From: Pseudobutyrivibrio sp. 49
GTDB taxonomy: Bacteria; Bacillota; Clostridia; Lachnospirales; Lachnospiraceae
Length of the DNA stretch: 64,000 nucleotides
Reading direction: 5' to 3'
Assembly (NCBI RefSeq): GCF_900100545.1
Contig: NZ_FNDP01000011.1
Span: 52,991-116,990, forward strand
The translations under genes and the position numbers were made by a program. The notes beneath the pieces were generated by a model. The model saw nothing but the letters and a program-made list of their open reading frames with translations, made no database searches and was not told the origin of the DNA. Positions 35,332 through 44,618 of the stretch are shown in pieces (position 1 is the first letter of the stretch; each line of letters starts with the position of its first letter).

Positions 35332-35787
35332 ATGGTAACAAATGCAAAGGTTACAGTTGATGATGTAAAGAAGTCTGCAGCATCTGCAGCTACAACTGTT
35401 AAGACTGCAGTAGCTAGTGCACCAGCGACAACAAAGAAGGTCGTTGACGAAGTTAAGAAAGAAGTAGCAACAAAGAAAGCAGCAGCCGCTAAGAAGGCTC
35501 CTGCAAAGAAGACAGCTGCAAAGAAAACAACAGCTAAAAAGACAACCGCAAAAAAGGCAACAGCTAAGAAAGCTACAACAAAGAAAAAAGCAGTTGCAAC
35601 AACAGCAGTTGTTCAGTATCAGGATCGTGAGTTTACAGAGGCTGAGTGCTTAAAGAAAGCACAGGCACAGTTCAAGAAGGATTACAAGGGTAAGACTCTT
35701 GAAGAGTTAAACATTTATATCAAACCAGAAGAGCGCAAAATTTATTACGTAGCTAATAAAGATAGCGTGGGATCAGTAGAGCTTTAA
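35332..35787 (+). CDS. Histone-H1-like lysine/alanine-rich protein with a DUF6465-type C-terminus
   Basis: 151 residues. Residues about 33-90 are runs of AKKA/AKKT/APAKK repeats like eukaryotic H1 tails, and the last 60 residues (YQDREFTEAECLKKAQAQFK, then KPEERKIYYVAN) form a small folded domain that I recall as DUF6465 in Lachnospiraceae. AGGAGG precedes the ATG. The basic tail should bind nucleic acid without sequence preference, and the C-terminal domain may give partner specificity. TATAAT near 35275 is a likely -10. It is monocistronic, ending in a strong terminator. Confidence 0.8.
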   Translation: MVTNAKVTVDDVKKSAASAATTVKTAVASAPATTKKVVDEVKKEVATKKAAAAKKAPAKKTAAKKTTAKKTTAKKATAKKATTKKKAVATTAVVQYQDREFTEAECLKKAQAQFKKDYKGKTLEELNIYIKPEERKIYYVANKDSVGSVEL

Positions 35788-35818
35788 GATTTTGTTTTAT
35801 TTATTTGTGACGTAGCGT

Positions 35819-35854
35819 AGAGCTGTATCGTATATACGATACAGCTCTTTTTTT
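35819..35854 (+). terminator. Strong terminator after the H1-like gene
   Basis: A 14-bp stem (AGAGCTGTATCGTA with TACGATACAGCTCT) is followed by T6. Confidence 0.93.
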
Positions 35855-35871
35855 ACGCGTTGCACACGTTA

Positions 35872-35898
35872 TTAGCACTCTTATCCGTAGAGTGCTAA
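35872..35898 (+). promoter_or_regulatory. CIRCE element (HrcA operator)
   Basis: TTAGCACTC-N9-GAGTGCTAA is a perfect match to the CIRCE consensus, 8 bp before the -35 of htpG. HrcA represses from such sites until heat shock. hrcA itself is not in the window. Confidence 0.96.
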
Positions 35899-35905
35899 TT
35901 TTTTA

Positions 35906-35934
35906 TTGACTTCTCGTATACGTAGTATTATCAT
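35906..35934 (+). promoter_or_regulatory. htpG promoter
   Basis: TTGACT (35906-35911), a 17-bp spacer and TATCAT (35929-35934). Transcription from it would include the whole folded element at 35949-36033. Confidence 0.75.
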
Positions 35935-35948
35935 AATTTCTAGCGAAT

Positions 35949-36033
35949 AGCTGTAGCGAACAAGCTCTTAGGTTTTTGAATGAGACATGTTAGTCGAATG
36001 AAAAAACACTAAGGCTTGTTGGCGTAACAGCGG
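35949..36033 (+). promoter_or_regulatory. Structured leader element upstream of htpG (copy B)
   Basis: P1 is GCTGT (35950-35954) with ACAGC (36027-36031). CAAGCTCTTAG pairs with CTAAGGCTTG around one unpaired base, GTTTTT pairs with AAAAAAC, and an inner loop has GAATGA on both sides of a GAC...GTC hairpin. GTAGC and GCGTAAC are shared with copy A before addB. It ends 23 nt before the ATG. Confidence 0.6.
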
Positions 36034-36054
36034 ATTAGAGAAGGAGTGAGGATA

Positions 36055-38007
36055 ATGAGTAATAAAAAAGGTAGTTTATCAATTACAAGTGAGAATATTT
36101 TTCCAGTAATTAAGAAGTGGTTATACTCAGATCACGACATTTTTTATAGAGAGCTTATTTCAAATGGCTGTGATGCAATCACAAAATTAAAGAAGTTAGA
36201 TATGATGGGAGAGTATTCTCTTCCACTTGATTACAAAGCAAAGATTCAGGTCATCGTTAGCCCTGAGGACAAGACACTTACCTTCATCGATAATGGTCTT
36301 GGTATGACATCAGAAGAGGTAGATGAGTACATCAATCAGATTGCATTTTCAGGTGCTACAGACTTCCTTGAGAAGTACAAAGATAAGGCAGATTCAGATC
36401 AGATTATTGGTCACTTTGGTCTCGGTTTTTATTCTGCATTTATGGTTGCTGATGAGGTTCACATCGATACACTTTCATACAAGGAAGGTGCTACTCCAGT
36501 TCACTGGGAATGTGATGGCGGCACAGAGTTCGAGATGGGCGATGGTGAATGGGATCAGGTAGGAACAAAGATTACTTTATTCTTAAATGAAGATTGCCTC
36601 GAGTTTGCAAATGAATACAGAGCAAGAGAAGTTATCACAAAGTACTGTTCATTCATGCCTACAGAGATTTATCTTTCAAAGAAGGGCGAGGAGCCAAAGA
36701 AGGATGATGACGGAAATGTAATCGAGCCTACACCTCTTAACGAGACACAGCCACTTTGGACAAAGTCTCCATCAGAGTGTACAGATGATGATTACAAGGC
36801 ATTCTATAGAGACGTCTTCCATGACTATAAGGAGCCACTTTTCTGGATTCACCTTAACATGGATTATCCATTCAATCTCAAGGGTATTTTATACTTCCCT
36901 AAGATTAATACAGAGTACGATTCTATCGAAGGAACAATCAAGCTTTACAACAATCAGGTATTCATCGCTGATAACATTAAGGAAGTTATTCCAGAGTTCT
37001 TAATGCTTCTTAAGGGTGTTATCGATTGTCCAGATCTTCCACTTAACGTATCACGTTCTGCTCTTCAGAATGATGGTTTCGTTACAAAGATTTCTGAGTA
37101 CATCACAAAGAAGGTTGCAGACAAGCTCACAGGTATGTGCAAGACTGATAAGGAATCTTATGAGAAGTATTGGGACGATATCGCTCCATTCATTAAGTTT
37201 GGTTGCTTAAAGGATACAAAGTTCTGCGATAAGATGAACGACTACATCTTATTCAAGGACATCAACGATAAATACACTACACTTCCAGAGCTTCTAGTTA
37301 AGGAAGATGAAGAGAAGGCTACAGATGAAAATGGTGAGACTGTAGAGGCAGAAGTTGTAGAGGATAATAAAGACGCAGACGAGACTAAGGAGCCAGAGGA
37401 TACAAGAAAGACTGTTTATTATGTAACTGATCTTCAGCAGCAGTCTCAGTATGTAAATATGTTCAAGGAGCAGGGAATGAATGCAGTCATTCTCGACCAC
37501 GCTATTGATACCTCATTCATCACACAGCTTGAGCAGCGCAATGAGAACTACAAGTTCTGTCGTATCGATGCTGATGTTACTGACACTATGGTTGAGGAGA
37601 CATCAGAGGACGAACTTAAGACTGAGACAGAGACACTTACAGATGTATTCCGCAAGGCACTTAACAATGAAGGTCTCGAGGTTAAGGTTGAGAAGTTTAA
37701 GAACAAGGATCTTTCTTCTATGCTTACAGTATCAGAGGAGAGTCGTCGTATGCAGGATATGATGAGAATGTACGCTATGGGTGGCATGGATATGAACATG
37801 TTCGGTTCTGCATCAGAGACACTTGTACTTAATGCAAACAACGACCTTGTTCAGTACATTCTTAATAACAAGGATTCTGAGAATGTTCCTACCTTTGCAG
37901 CTCAGCTTTATGATCTTGCTAAGCTTGCTAACGCACCTCTTTCACCAGAGGCTATGACAGAGTTTGTAGCTCGTTCTAATAAGATTATGATGCTACTCAC
38001 AAAGTAA
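36055..38007 (+). CDS. htpG: Molecular chaperone HtpG (Hsp90)
   Basis: 650 residues from ATG 36055, chosen because GAAGGAG lies 8 nt upstream. The GHKL ATPase has FYRELISNGCDAI, FIDNGLGMT (Bergerat loop) and GHFGLGFYSAFMVAD. The middle domain has VSRSALQNDGFVTK. An acidic insert (about 415-455, many E and D) precedes the C-terminal dimerisation part. It folds or protects client proteins in the cytosol using ATP. The CIRCE element puts it under HrcA, unlike Bacillus htpG. Confidence 0.95.
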   Translation: MSNKKGSLSITSENIFPVIKKWLYSDHDIFYRELISNGCDAITKLKKLDMMGEYSLPLDYKAKIQVIVSPEDKTLTFIDNGLGMTSEEVDEYINQIAFSGATDFLEKYKDKADSDQIIGHFGLGFYSAFMVADEVHIDTLSYKEGATPVHWECDGGTEFEMGDGEWDQVGTKITLFLNEDCLEFANEYRAREVITKYCSFMPTEIYLSKKGEEPKKDDDGNVIEPTPLNETQPLWTKSPSECTDDDYKAFYRDVFHDYKEPLFWIHLNMDYPFNLKGILYFPKINTEYDSIEGTIKLYNNQVFIADNIKEVIPEFLMLLKGVIDCPDLPLNVSRSALQNDGFVTKISEYITKKVADKLTGMCKTDKESYEKYWDDIAPFIKFGCLKDTKFCDKMNDYILFKDINDKYTTLPELLVKEDEEKATDENGETVEAEVVEDNKDADETKEPEDTRKTVYYVTDLQQQSQYVNMFKEQGMNAVILDHAIDTSFITQLEQRNENYKFCRIDADVTDTMVEETSEDELKTETETLTDVFRKALNNEGLEVKVEKFKNKDLSSMLTVSEESRRMQDMMRMYAMGGMDMNMFGSASETLVLNANNDLVQYILNNKDSENVPTFAAQLYDLAKLANAPLSPEAMTEFVARSNKIMMLLTK

Positions 38008-38052
38008 AAAACGTTACAAAAATTAGAGATTTTGCACTTGCAAAAAACTATA

Positions 38053-38082
38053 ACGGCAGACGGATATGTCTGCCGTTTTTTT
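38053..38082 (+). terminator. htpG terminator
   Basis: ACGGCAGAC pairs with GTCTGCCGT across a 6-base loop, followed by T7. Confidence 0.93.
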
Positions 38083-38242
38083 ACTATTATTACGAAAACA
38101 CGCTATTTGTCGCAATAATTAATCACTAATGTGATGATTGTGTGATGAAATTGTTGAAAAACTATGTACTTTACTTTATTATAAATCTATGGGGAGAGCG
38201 CAGATGGGATTTATACTGCGCATGAGTATATGGGGGAACGAT

Positions 38243-39865
38243 ATGGCCGCAGCTGGTACAAAAAAATGGTGGAAGAACGCCATCGTATATCAAATATATC
38301 CGCGTTCATTCTGCGACAGCAATGGTGATGGTATTGGCGATATACCAGGCATCATTTCTAAACTTAATTATCTAAAGAATTTGGGAGTTGACGTCATATG
38401 GCTCAGCCCTGTCTATCCAAGCCCAGGCTATGATAATGGCTACGATATTTCTGAATATAAGGGCATAAATCCAGAATTTGGTACAATGGAAGATATGGAA
38501 CGACTCATTAGTCGTGCTAAGCGTCTAGGCATAAGAATTATTATGGACCTTGTTATAAACCATACCAGTGATGAGCACGAATGGTTTAAGAAGGCCCTTG
38601 CGGGAGACCCTAAGTATAGGAAGTACTATTTATTCAGCGACAAGCCTAACAACTGGGGTTCTTTCTTCGGTAATCGCACATGGACTAAAACAGAAAATGG
38701 AGATTATTATCTACATCTGTTTAGCGAAAAACAGCCAGATTTAAATTGGCAGAATCCAGATGTTTATGATGAGATTGCAGATGTGATGCGCTTCTGGCTT
38801 GATAAAGGAATATCTGGGTTCAGATGTGATGTAATTAACATCATATATAAGAATTCTCTTAGTAACGGTAGGCGAAGATTAATTCTCACAGGTCGAGAGC
38901 ATTATCTTAATACAGAAGGCTGTCACGAACTGCTACAGAGATTTAATAAGGAAATATGGTCAAATTACAAGACCTTTATAGTTGGGGAGACAATCCTTGT
39001 TACTCCAAATGAAGCAAAGCTTCTCTGTGATGAAAACAGAGGAGAGCTGGATGCTATCTTTTTCTTTGAACACATGGATGTTGATAGCAGGGGCGGTGTT
39101 AAGTGGCTCAAGAAACGATATAAACCTGATAAACTGATAAGGATTTTAGATAAATGGCAGAACGCTCTTGAGATTCCTGCCAACTATTTAGAGAACCATG
39201 ATCAGGTTCGTTCTGTAAATCACTTCGGAAATACGAAGGAATATTGGGAGAAGAGTGCAAAGCTATTATGTGGTTTGAACCTTTCTCTAAAGGGAATACC
39301 ATTTATTTTTGAAGGGGAAGAAATCGGAATGACCAACGGTGATTTCCGAGGACTTAGAGATATAAAGGATATTGAATCCTATAACATTAATCAGGCCATG
39401 AAGCGTATGCTTCTGACCCATAAGCTTAGAAGAAAGTTAATCCTTAGAACCTCAAGGGATAATGCCAGAACTCCGGTACAGTGGGATTCCTCTGAAAATG
39501 CGGGATTCACTTCAGGAGAACCTTGGCTTAGGATTAATGAAAATAAGTCATATATCAATGTGGAAACTGAGACTGAAGATGAGAACAGTATCCTGAATTT
39601 CTACAAACAGATGATAGACTTCAGAAAGAATTCCAAGGCGTTGAGCGAGGGTACCTATAGAAAGGTTGCAGCCCCAAGTGATGTGTATATTTTCACCAGA
39701 GAAGCAAAGGATGAACGCTTATACATTTACTGTAATCTTTCATCTTCGAACCGTTCTGTAGAATTCTACGGAGACAGAATAATCTTTGGAAACTATCCAT
39801 CCGTTGAAAGAGATAATCAGTATCTCAAACCATACGAGTTCCGTATAATAGCATCGAACATATAA
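38243..39865 (+). CDS. GH13 alpha-glucosidase (oligo-1,6-glucosidase-like)
   Basis: 540 residues from ATG 38243 (GGGGGAA upstream; the open frame further upstream has no start with a ribosome site). GH13 regions are present: VIWLSPVYPSP, MDLVINHTSDEH, FRCDVI (nucleophile Asp, about 195), VGET (acid Glu, about 248) and LENHDQVRS (transition-state Asp, about 320). FRCDV has Cys where FRMDV is usual. There is no signal peptide, so it acts in the cytosol on imported malto- or isomalto-oligosaccharides, or on sucrose-type substrates. The C-terminal beta domain is complete. Confidence 0.9.
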   Translation: MAAAGTKKWWKNAIVYQIYPRSFCDSNGDGIGDIPGIISKLNYLKNLGVDVIWLSPVYPSPGYDNGYDISEYKGINPEFGTMEDMERLISRAKRLGIRIIMDLVINHTSDEHEWFKKALAGDPKYRKYYLFSDKPNNWGSFFGNRTWTKTENGDYYLHLFSEKQPDLNWQNPDVYDEIADVMRFWLDKGISGFRCDVINIIYKNSLSNGRRRLILTGREHYLNTEGCHELLQRFNKEIWSNYKTFIVGETILVTPNEAKLLCDENRGELDAIFFFEHMDVDSRGGVKWLKKRYKPDKLIRILDKWQNALEIPANYLENHDQVRSVNHFGNTKEYWEKSAKLLCGLNLSLKGIPFIFEGEEIGMTNGDFRGLRDIKDIESYNINQAMKRMLLTHKLRRKLILRTSRDNARTPVQWDSSENAGFTSGEPWLRINENKSYINVETETEDENSILNFYKQMIDFRKNSKALSEGTYRKVAAPSDVYIFTREAKDERLYIYCNLSSSNRSVEFYGDRIIFGNYPSVERDNQYLKPYEFRIIASNI

Positions 39866-39867
39866 CG

Positions 39868-39898
39868 AAAAAGCCAGCTCATGATGAGCTGGCTTTTA
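39868..39898. terminator. Bidirectional terminator between convergent genes
   Basis: AAAAGCCAGCTCAT and ATGAGCTGGCTTTT form a perfect inverted repeat that ends the glucosidase gene on plus and the activase gene on minus. Confidence 0.92.
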
Positions 39899-39902
39899 CT
39901 AT

Positions 39903-42900
39903 TTATGCCTCTTTTTTATCTAAGTTTTTATTTGCTGTAGAAAGCATAAGCTTAATTCTATTGAGCTGATTTACCTCTGATGCACCTGGATCGTAATCGA
40001 TGGCTACAATATTTGCATCTGGATGCTCATGACGAATTCTCTTGATTACACCCTTACCTACAACGTGGTTTGGTAAGCATCCGAATGGCTGAATACATAC
40101 GATATTGCTTGCACCATTTTCAATGAGCTCAAGCATCTCACCTGTAAGGAACCATCCCTCACCAGTCTGATTTCCGATTGATACAATATCCTTAGCCTGA
40201 TCTGCAGTATCTTTAATGTAAGCTGGAGCTGTAAATCTCTTTGATTTATTAAACTCATCTCTAGCAGCACTTCTGAGCCACTCGAAGAATTTAATTCCAA
40301 GGTTTCCAATGTGCTTTGACATCTTGCTTGCTCCAAGATTATCAGCCTTGAAGGTTGAATCGTAGAAGCAGTAGAGTAAGAAGTCTGTAAGATCAGGTAC
40401 AACTGCCTCAGCACCTTCCTGCTCAAGTAAGTCAGCAAGATGATTGTTTGCTGCTGGAAGGAACTTAACAAGAATCTCACCTACGATACCAACTCTTGGC
40501 TTAACAAGTCCTTCTATAATAGGAAGATTATCGAAATCACGAATTATCTCACGGCACATCTTCTTGTACTTTCTATGAGAAAGCATCTTTGGAGTACCAA
40601 CGAATTCTACAATCTTCTTTTTCCACTTTTCATGAAGCTCATCTGTTGAACCAGGAACTGCTTCGTATGGGCGAACTCTGTAAACACAACGAAGAAGAAT
40701 ATCTCCGAAGGTAAGAGCGTAAAGACCATGCTGGATAAGGCTTGGTGTAAGCTTAAATCCAGGGTTTGGCTCAAGTCCGCTAAGGTTAAGTGAAATAACT
40801 GGTACATCTGGATATCCAGCCTTAGCAAGTGCACGGCGAATAAATCCGATGTAGTTTGAAGCACGACATCCACCGCCAGTCTGAGAAATCAAAAGAGCTG
40901 TACGGCTCATATCAAACTCACCTGTGTCGATGGCAGCCATAAGCTGACCAATAACCATAAGTGAAGGATAGCAAGCATCGTTGTTTACATATTTAAGACC
41001 AACATCTACACATGTACGTGTAGGGATGTCTGGTACCACAAGATTGTAGCCGGCAGCATTAAAGGCAGGCTCAATCAAATCAAAGTGGATAGGTGACATC
41101 TGAGGACAAAGAATTGTGTAATTCTTCTTCATATCCTCTGTAAACATTACACGGTTATAGTTAGCTGGAACGATAGTGCGCTCCTGCTTCTTCTTTTTCT
41201 TTACACGAAGTGCTGCAAGTAATGAACGAACACGGATACGTGCAGCACCAAGGTTATTAACCTCATCAATCTTAAGGCATGTATAAATCTTGCCAGAATG
41301 AGTAAGGATATCAGCAACCTGATCTGTAGTAACAGCATCAAGACCGCAACCAAATGAGTTAAGCTGAATCAAATCAAGGTTATCATGCTTCTTAACATAG
41401 TTTGCAGCTGCGTACATACGAGAGTGGAACATCCACTGATCCATAACGATAAGAGGACGCTCAACCTCACCGAGGTTTGAAATAGAATCCTCTGTAAGAA
41501 CTGCAATACCGTAGCTGTTAATAAGCTCTGGAATACCGTGGTTAATCTCAGGGTCTACGTGGTAAGGACGACCTGCAAGAACGATACCGTGCTTTCCAGT
41601 CTCCTCCAAATACTTAAGAATCTCGGCACCCTTAGCATACATATCATTTCTGAAATGCTCCTGCTCAAGCCAAGCAGCATGGGCAGCGGCACGAACTTCA
41701 CCTTCAGAAATATCAAACTCTTCCTTAAATACCTTTGCAAGCTGAGAAGCTAAAATCTCTTCGCTTGTAAATGCCATGAATGGATTAAGGAAGCGAACCT
41801 TTCCACTTGTAATCTCGTCTACATTATTCTTAATGTTTTCTGCATAAGAAGTAACGATAGGGCAGTTGTAGTGGTTATTTGAATCTGGGAACTCGTTTCT
41901 TTCATATGGAATACATGGATAGTAAATGAAGTCAACATTTCCCTCGTTGATAAGCCACTGTACATGTCCGTGAGCAAGCTTTGCTGGGTAGCATTCTGAC
42001 TCTGATGGAATTGATTCAATACCAAGCTCGTAAACCTTACGGTTAGAACGTGGTGATAAAACAACTCTGAACTTCAAAGCCTTGAAGAATGTAGCCCAGA
42101 AAGGATAATTTTCATATAAGTTAAGTACTCTAGGAATACCAACTGTTCCACGAGTAGCTTCCTCCTCTGAAAGAGGCTCGTAATCAAATAATCTGTTGTA
42201 TTTATAATCGTAAAGGTTAGGGATGTTTTCCTTATTCTTAACACCGCCTGCACCCTTTTCACATCTGTTTCCTGTGATGAAAGAACGTCCGCCAGAGAAA
42301 CGATTGATTGTAAGGAGACAGTGGTTTACACATCCCTGACAACGTGTAAGCTTTGTATCAAATGTAAGATTGTTAATCTCATCAATGCCAAGAGTAGTGG
42401 TAGTAGGATTTTCCTCGTAGCGCTCCTTAGCAATAAGGGCACAACCAAAGGCACCCATGATACCTGCAATATCAGGACGAACTACATTTACACCAGCTGT
42501 CTTCTCAAGTGAACGAAGAACAGCATCGTTGTAGAAGGTGCCACCCTGAACTACGATATTCTTTCCAAGCTCTGAAGCATCAGAAAGCTTAATAACCTTA
42601 AATAAAGCATTCTTAATTACTGAGTAAGCAAGACCTGAAGAAATATCTGCTACTGAAGCACCTTCCTTCTGTGCCTGCTTAACCTTTGAGTTCATGAATA
42701 CTGTACAACGTGTTCCAAGGTCGATTGGATTAAGAGCAAATAAAGCTTCTTCTGCAAAATCCTGTACGCTGAAATCAAGTGACTTAGCGAAAGTCTCGAT
42801 GAAGGAACCGCAACCTGAAGAACATGCTTCGTTGAGCTGTACGCTGTCAACAACACCATTCTTAATGCGGATGCACTTCATATCCTGTCCACCGATATCA

Positions 42901-44159
42901 AGGATACAGTCTACCTCAGGATTGAAGAATGCTGCAGCATAGTAGTGAGCGATTGTCTCTACCTCACCATCATCAAGCTGGAGAGCTGCCTTTAAAAGTG
43001 CCTCACCATAACCTGTAGAGCATGAATGTACGATATGTGTATCCTCAGGCATGATAGAATAAATCTCTTTTAATGCCTTAAGGGATGTAGCAAGTGGGCT
43101 ACCATTGTTGCTTGAGTAGAAAGAATAAAGAAGTGTTCCATCATCACCTACAACAGCAAGCTTTGTAGTAGTAGAACCAGCATCAATACCAAGGTAAACA
43201 TTTCCATGGTAATTTGCCAAATCTCCCTTCTTTACTTCTGCTAGGGCATGTCTGTCCTTGAACTCACGGAAGTCTTCCTCTGACTCAAAGAGAGGCTCAA
43301 GTCTCGCAACCTCAAAGTCCATCTTGATCCCTTCTGAGAGCTTATCAATGAGCTCATCCATAGGAACATGATTTTCTTCCTTAGAATTAAGAGCAGAACC
43401 GATAGCTGCAAAAAGGTGTGAATTATCTAAATCGATAGTGTGCTCCTCATCTAGCTTCAATGTACGAATGAAAGCTTCTTTGAGCTGATCCAGGAAGTGA
43501 AGTGGACCACCAAGGAAAGCAACGTGTCCGCGGATTGGCTTACCACATGCAAGACCAGAGATAGTCTGATTAACAACTGCCTGGAAAATAGAAGCTGAAA
43601 GATCTTCTTTAGAAGCACCTTCATTAATAAGAGGCTGAATATCTGTCTTTGCAAAAACACCACAACGGGCAGCAATAGGATAGATAGCCTTGTAATCTTT
43701 TGCATATGTATTAAGACCAGTAGCATCTGTCTGTAAAAGTGAAGCCATCTGATCGATAAAAGAACCTGTACCACCGGCACAGATACCATTCATACGCTGC
43801 TCAACATTTCCGTTTTCAAAATAAATGATTTTGGCATCCTCACCACCAAGCTCGATAGCAACATCTGTCTGTGGAGCGTAGTGAGTAAGTGATGTGGAAA
43901 CAGCAATTACTTCCTGTACAAATTCAACACCAAGATGCTTTGCGAGAGTGAGACCGCCAGAACCTGTAATCATAGGTCTTACTTCAATCTGTCCAAGCAT
44001 AGACTTGGCCTGTGTTAATAAATCTGTGAGAGTCTGCTGGATATTAGCAAAATGTCTCTGATAATCTGAAAATAAAAGATTGTTTTCATCATCTAACACG
44101 GCGATTTTTACTGTAGTAGAGCCGATGTCGATGCCGAGTTTAAACTGTTTGTTTTCCAT
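39903..44159 (-). CDS. Large 2-hydroxyacyl-CoA dehydratase activase-related protein (BadF/BcrA ATPase x2 + DUF2229-type C-terminus)
   Basis: 1418 residues from ATG 44159 (a TTG two codons earlier is open too). Two ASKHA ATPase modules are seen: [13 protein letters not shown] (about 9) with GGEDAKII and [12 protein letters not shown], and [13 protein letters not shown] (about 322) with GGQDMKCI and [12 protein letters not shown]. Each module has cysteines suited to a shared [4Fe-4S] cluster. From about 600, QGCVNHCLL opens a long part related to dehydratase subunits, with further Cys. Related activases drive one-electron ATP-dependent reduction of a partner. The partner for this all-in-one form is not known, and no dehydratase genes lie beside it. 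Confidence 0.88.
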   Translation of the reverse strand: MENKQFKLGIDIGSTTVKIAVLDDENNLLFSDYQRHFANIQQTLTDLLTQAKSMLGQIEVRPMITGSGGLTLAKHLGVEFVQEVIAVSTSLTHYAPQTDVAIELGGEDAKIIYFENGNVEQRMNGICAGGTGSFIDQMASLLQTDATGLNTYAKDYKAIYPIAARCGVFAKTDIQPLINEGASKEDLSASIFQAVVNQTISGLACGKPIRGHVAFLGGPLHFLDQLKEAFIRTLKLDEEHTIDLDNSHLFAAIGSALNSKEENHVPMDELIDKLSEGIKMDFEVARLEPLFESEEDFREFKDRHALAEVKKGDLANYHGNVYLGIDAGSTTTKLAVVGDDGTLLYSFYSSNNGSPLATSLKALKEIYSIMPEDTHIVHSCSTGYGEALLKAALQLDDGEVETIAHYYAAAFFNPEVDCILDIGGQDMKCIRIKNGVVDSVQLNEACSSGCGSFIETFAKSLDFSVQDFAEEALFALNPIDLGTRCTVFMNSKVKQAQKEGASVADISSGLAYSVIKNALFKVIKLSDASELGKNIVVQGGTFYNDAVLRSLEKTAGVNVVRPDIAGIMGAFGCALIAKERYEENPTTTTLGIDEINNLTFDTKLTRCQGCVNHCLLTINRFSGGRSFITGNRCEKGAGGVKNKENIPNLYDYKYNRLFDYEPLSEEEATRGTVGIPRVLNLYENYPFWATFFKALKFRVVLSPRSNRKVYELGIESIPSESECYPAKLAHGHVQWLINEGNVDFIYYPCIPYERNEFPDSNNHYNCPIVTSYAENIKNNVDEITSGKVRFLNPFMAFTSEEILASQLAKVFKEEFDISEGEVRAAAHAAWLEQEHFRNDMYAKGAEILKYLEETGKHGIVLAGRPYHVDPEINHGIPELINSYGIAVLTEDSISNLGEVERPLIVMDQWMFHSRMYAAANYVKKHDNLDLIQLNSFGCGLDAVTTDQVADILTHSGKIYTCLKIDEVNNLGAARIRVRSLLAALRVKKKKKQERTIVPANYNRVMFTEDMKKNYTILCPQMSPIHFDLIEPAFNAAGYNLVVPDIPTRTCVDVGLKYVNNDACYPSLMVIGQLMAAIDTGEFDMSRTALLISQTGGGCRASNYIGFIRRALAKAGYPDVPVISLNLSGLEPNPGFKLTPSLIQHGLYALTFGDILLRCVYRVRPYEAVPGSTDELHEKWKKKIVEFVGTPKMLSHRKYKKMCREIIRDFDNLPIIEGLVKPRVGIVGEILVKFLPAANNHLADLLEQEGAEAVVPDLTDFLLYCFYDSTFKADNLGASKMSKHIGNLGIKFFEWLRSAARDEFNKSKRFTAPAYIKDTADQAKDIVSIGNQTGEGWFLTGEMLELIENGASNIVCIQPFGCLPNHVVGKGVIKRIRHEHPDANIVAIDYDPGASEVNQLNRIKLMLSTANKNLDKKEA

Positions 44160-44254
44160 AATCAATATTATTCTTTCTTATTATATGTAATAAATTCTAA
44201 CCTTAGGTATTATAAATGTAGACGGAAAAAATGACAATAAACAAAACACAAATT

Positions 44255-44334
44255 TTGTCCTAAGGCTTCCCATTGAGGGTTGCTAGGCTCCAGTGGAGCC
44301 TGTTTAGCAACGACCGAGCCGGGAGGCGAGACAA
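44255..44334 (+). other. Unassigned multi-stem structure between the activase gene and pyrG
   Basis: Nested stems: TTGTC/GACAA (44255-44259, 44330-44334), GCTTCCC/GGGAGGC (44265-44271, 44321-44327), GTTGCTA/TAGCAAC (44279-44285, 44305-44311) and GGCTCC/GGAGCC (44286-44291, 44295-44300). A U-G pair in the second stem fits plus-strand RNA better. It lies upstream of the pyrG promoter and opposite to the activase gene, so it is either a small RNA or part of a minus-strand leader. GCCGGGAGGC recurs inverted after the permease gene. Confidence 0.4.
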
Positions 44335-44357
44335 TCTGTCAAGTTTTATTTTCCCTC

Positions 44358-44386
44358 TTTACAAAAATTAAACCTTGTTGTATATT
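44358..44386 (+). promoter_or_regulatory. Candidate pyrG promoter
   Basis: TTTACA (44358-44363), a 17-bp spacer and TATATT (44381-44386). The start would be near 44393, giving a leader of over 220 nt before the pyrG ATG. Confidence 0.55.
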
Positions 44387-44467
44387 CTTTAAGTACAGGG
44401 CGTACATTTTTACGAGGAAGAAATTTCTTGTAAAAAAAAACGCTTTTTTTTATTTTTAGGAGGAAAT

Positions 44468-44512
44468 ATGTGGCAGCTATACCATTGTGCAATAGTTGGA
44501 TTTCATATTTGA
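44468..44512 (+). CDS. 14-codon leader peptide before the pyrG attenuator
   Basis: AGGAGG (44458-44463) sits 4 nt before ATG 44468. The peptide MWQLYHCAIVGFHI ends at TGA 44510-44512, just before the terminator stem at 44519. It contains one Trp, one Tyr, two His and one Cys and has no run of any one amino acid. The layout is that of a leader-peptide attenuator, and a ribosome on it could affect the stem. It may be incidental, since only the ribosome site and placement support it. Confidence 0.45.
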   Translation: MWQLYHCAIVGFHI

Positions 44513-44518
44513 ATAGTT

Positions 44519-44568
44519 AGGAGTTGAAAGCACCTTAGTCTAAGGGTGTACGTTTCGACTCCTTTTTT
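44519..44568 (+). terminator. Intrinsic terminator/attenuator in the pyrG leader
   Basis: AGGAGTTGAAA (44519-44529) pairs with TTTCGACTCCT (44553-44563), and inside it CACCTTAG pairs with CTAAGGGTG. T6 follows. It stands between the candidate promoter and pyrG, as in CTP-controlled pyrG leaders of Gram-positive bacteria. Confidence 0.8.
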
Positions 44569-44618
44569 AGTTGAATAAAAAGGGCGTAGAAGTAAAAAAG
44601 ATTATAAAGGAGTATATG

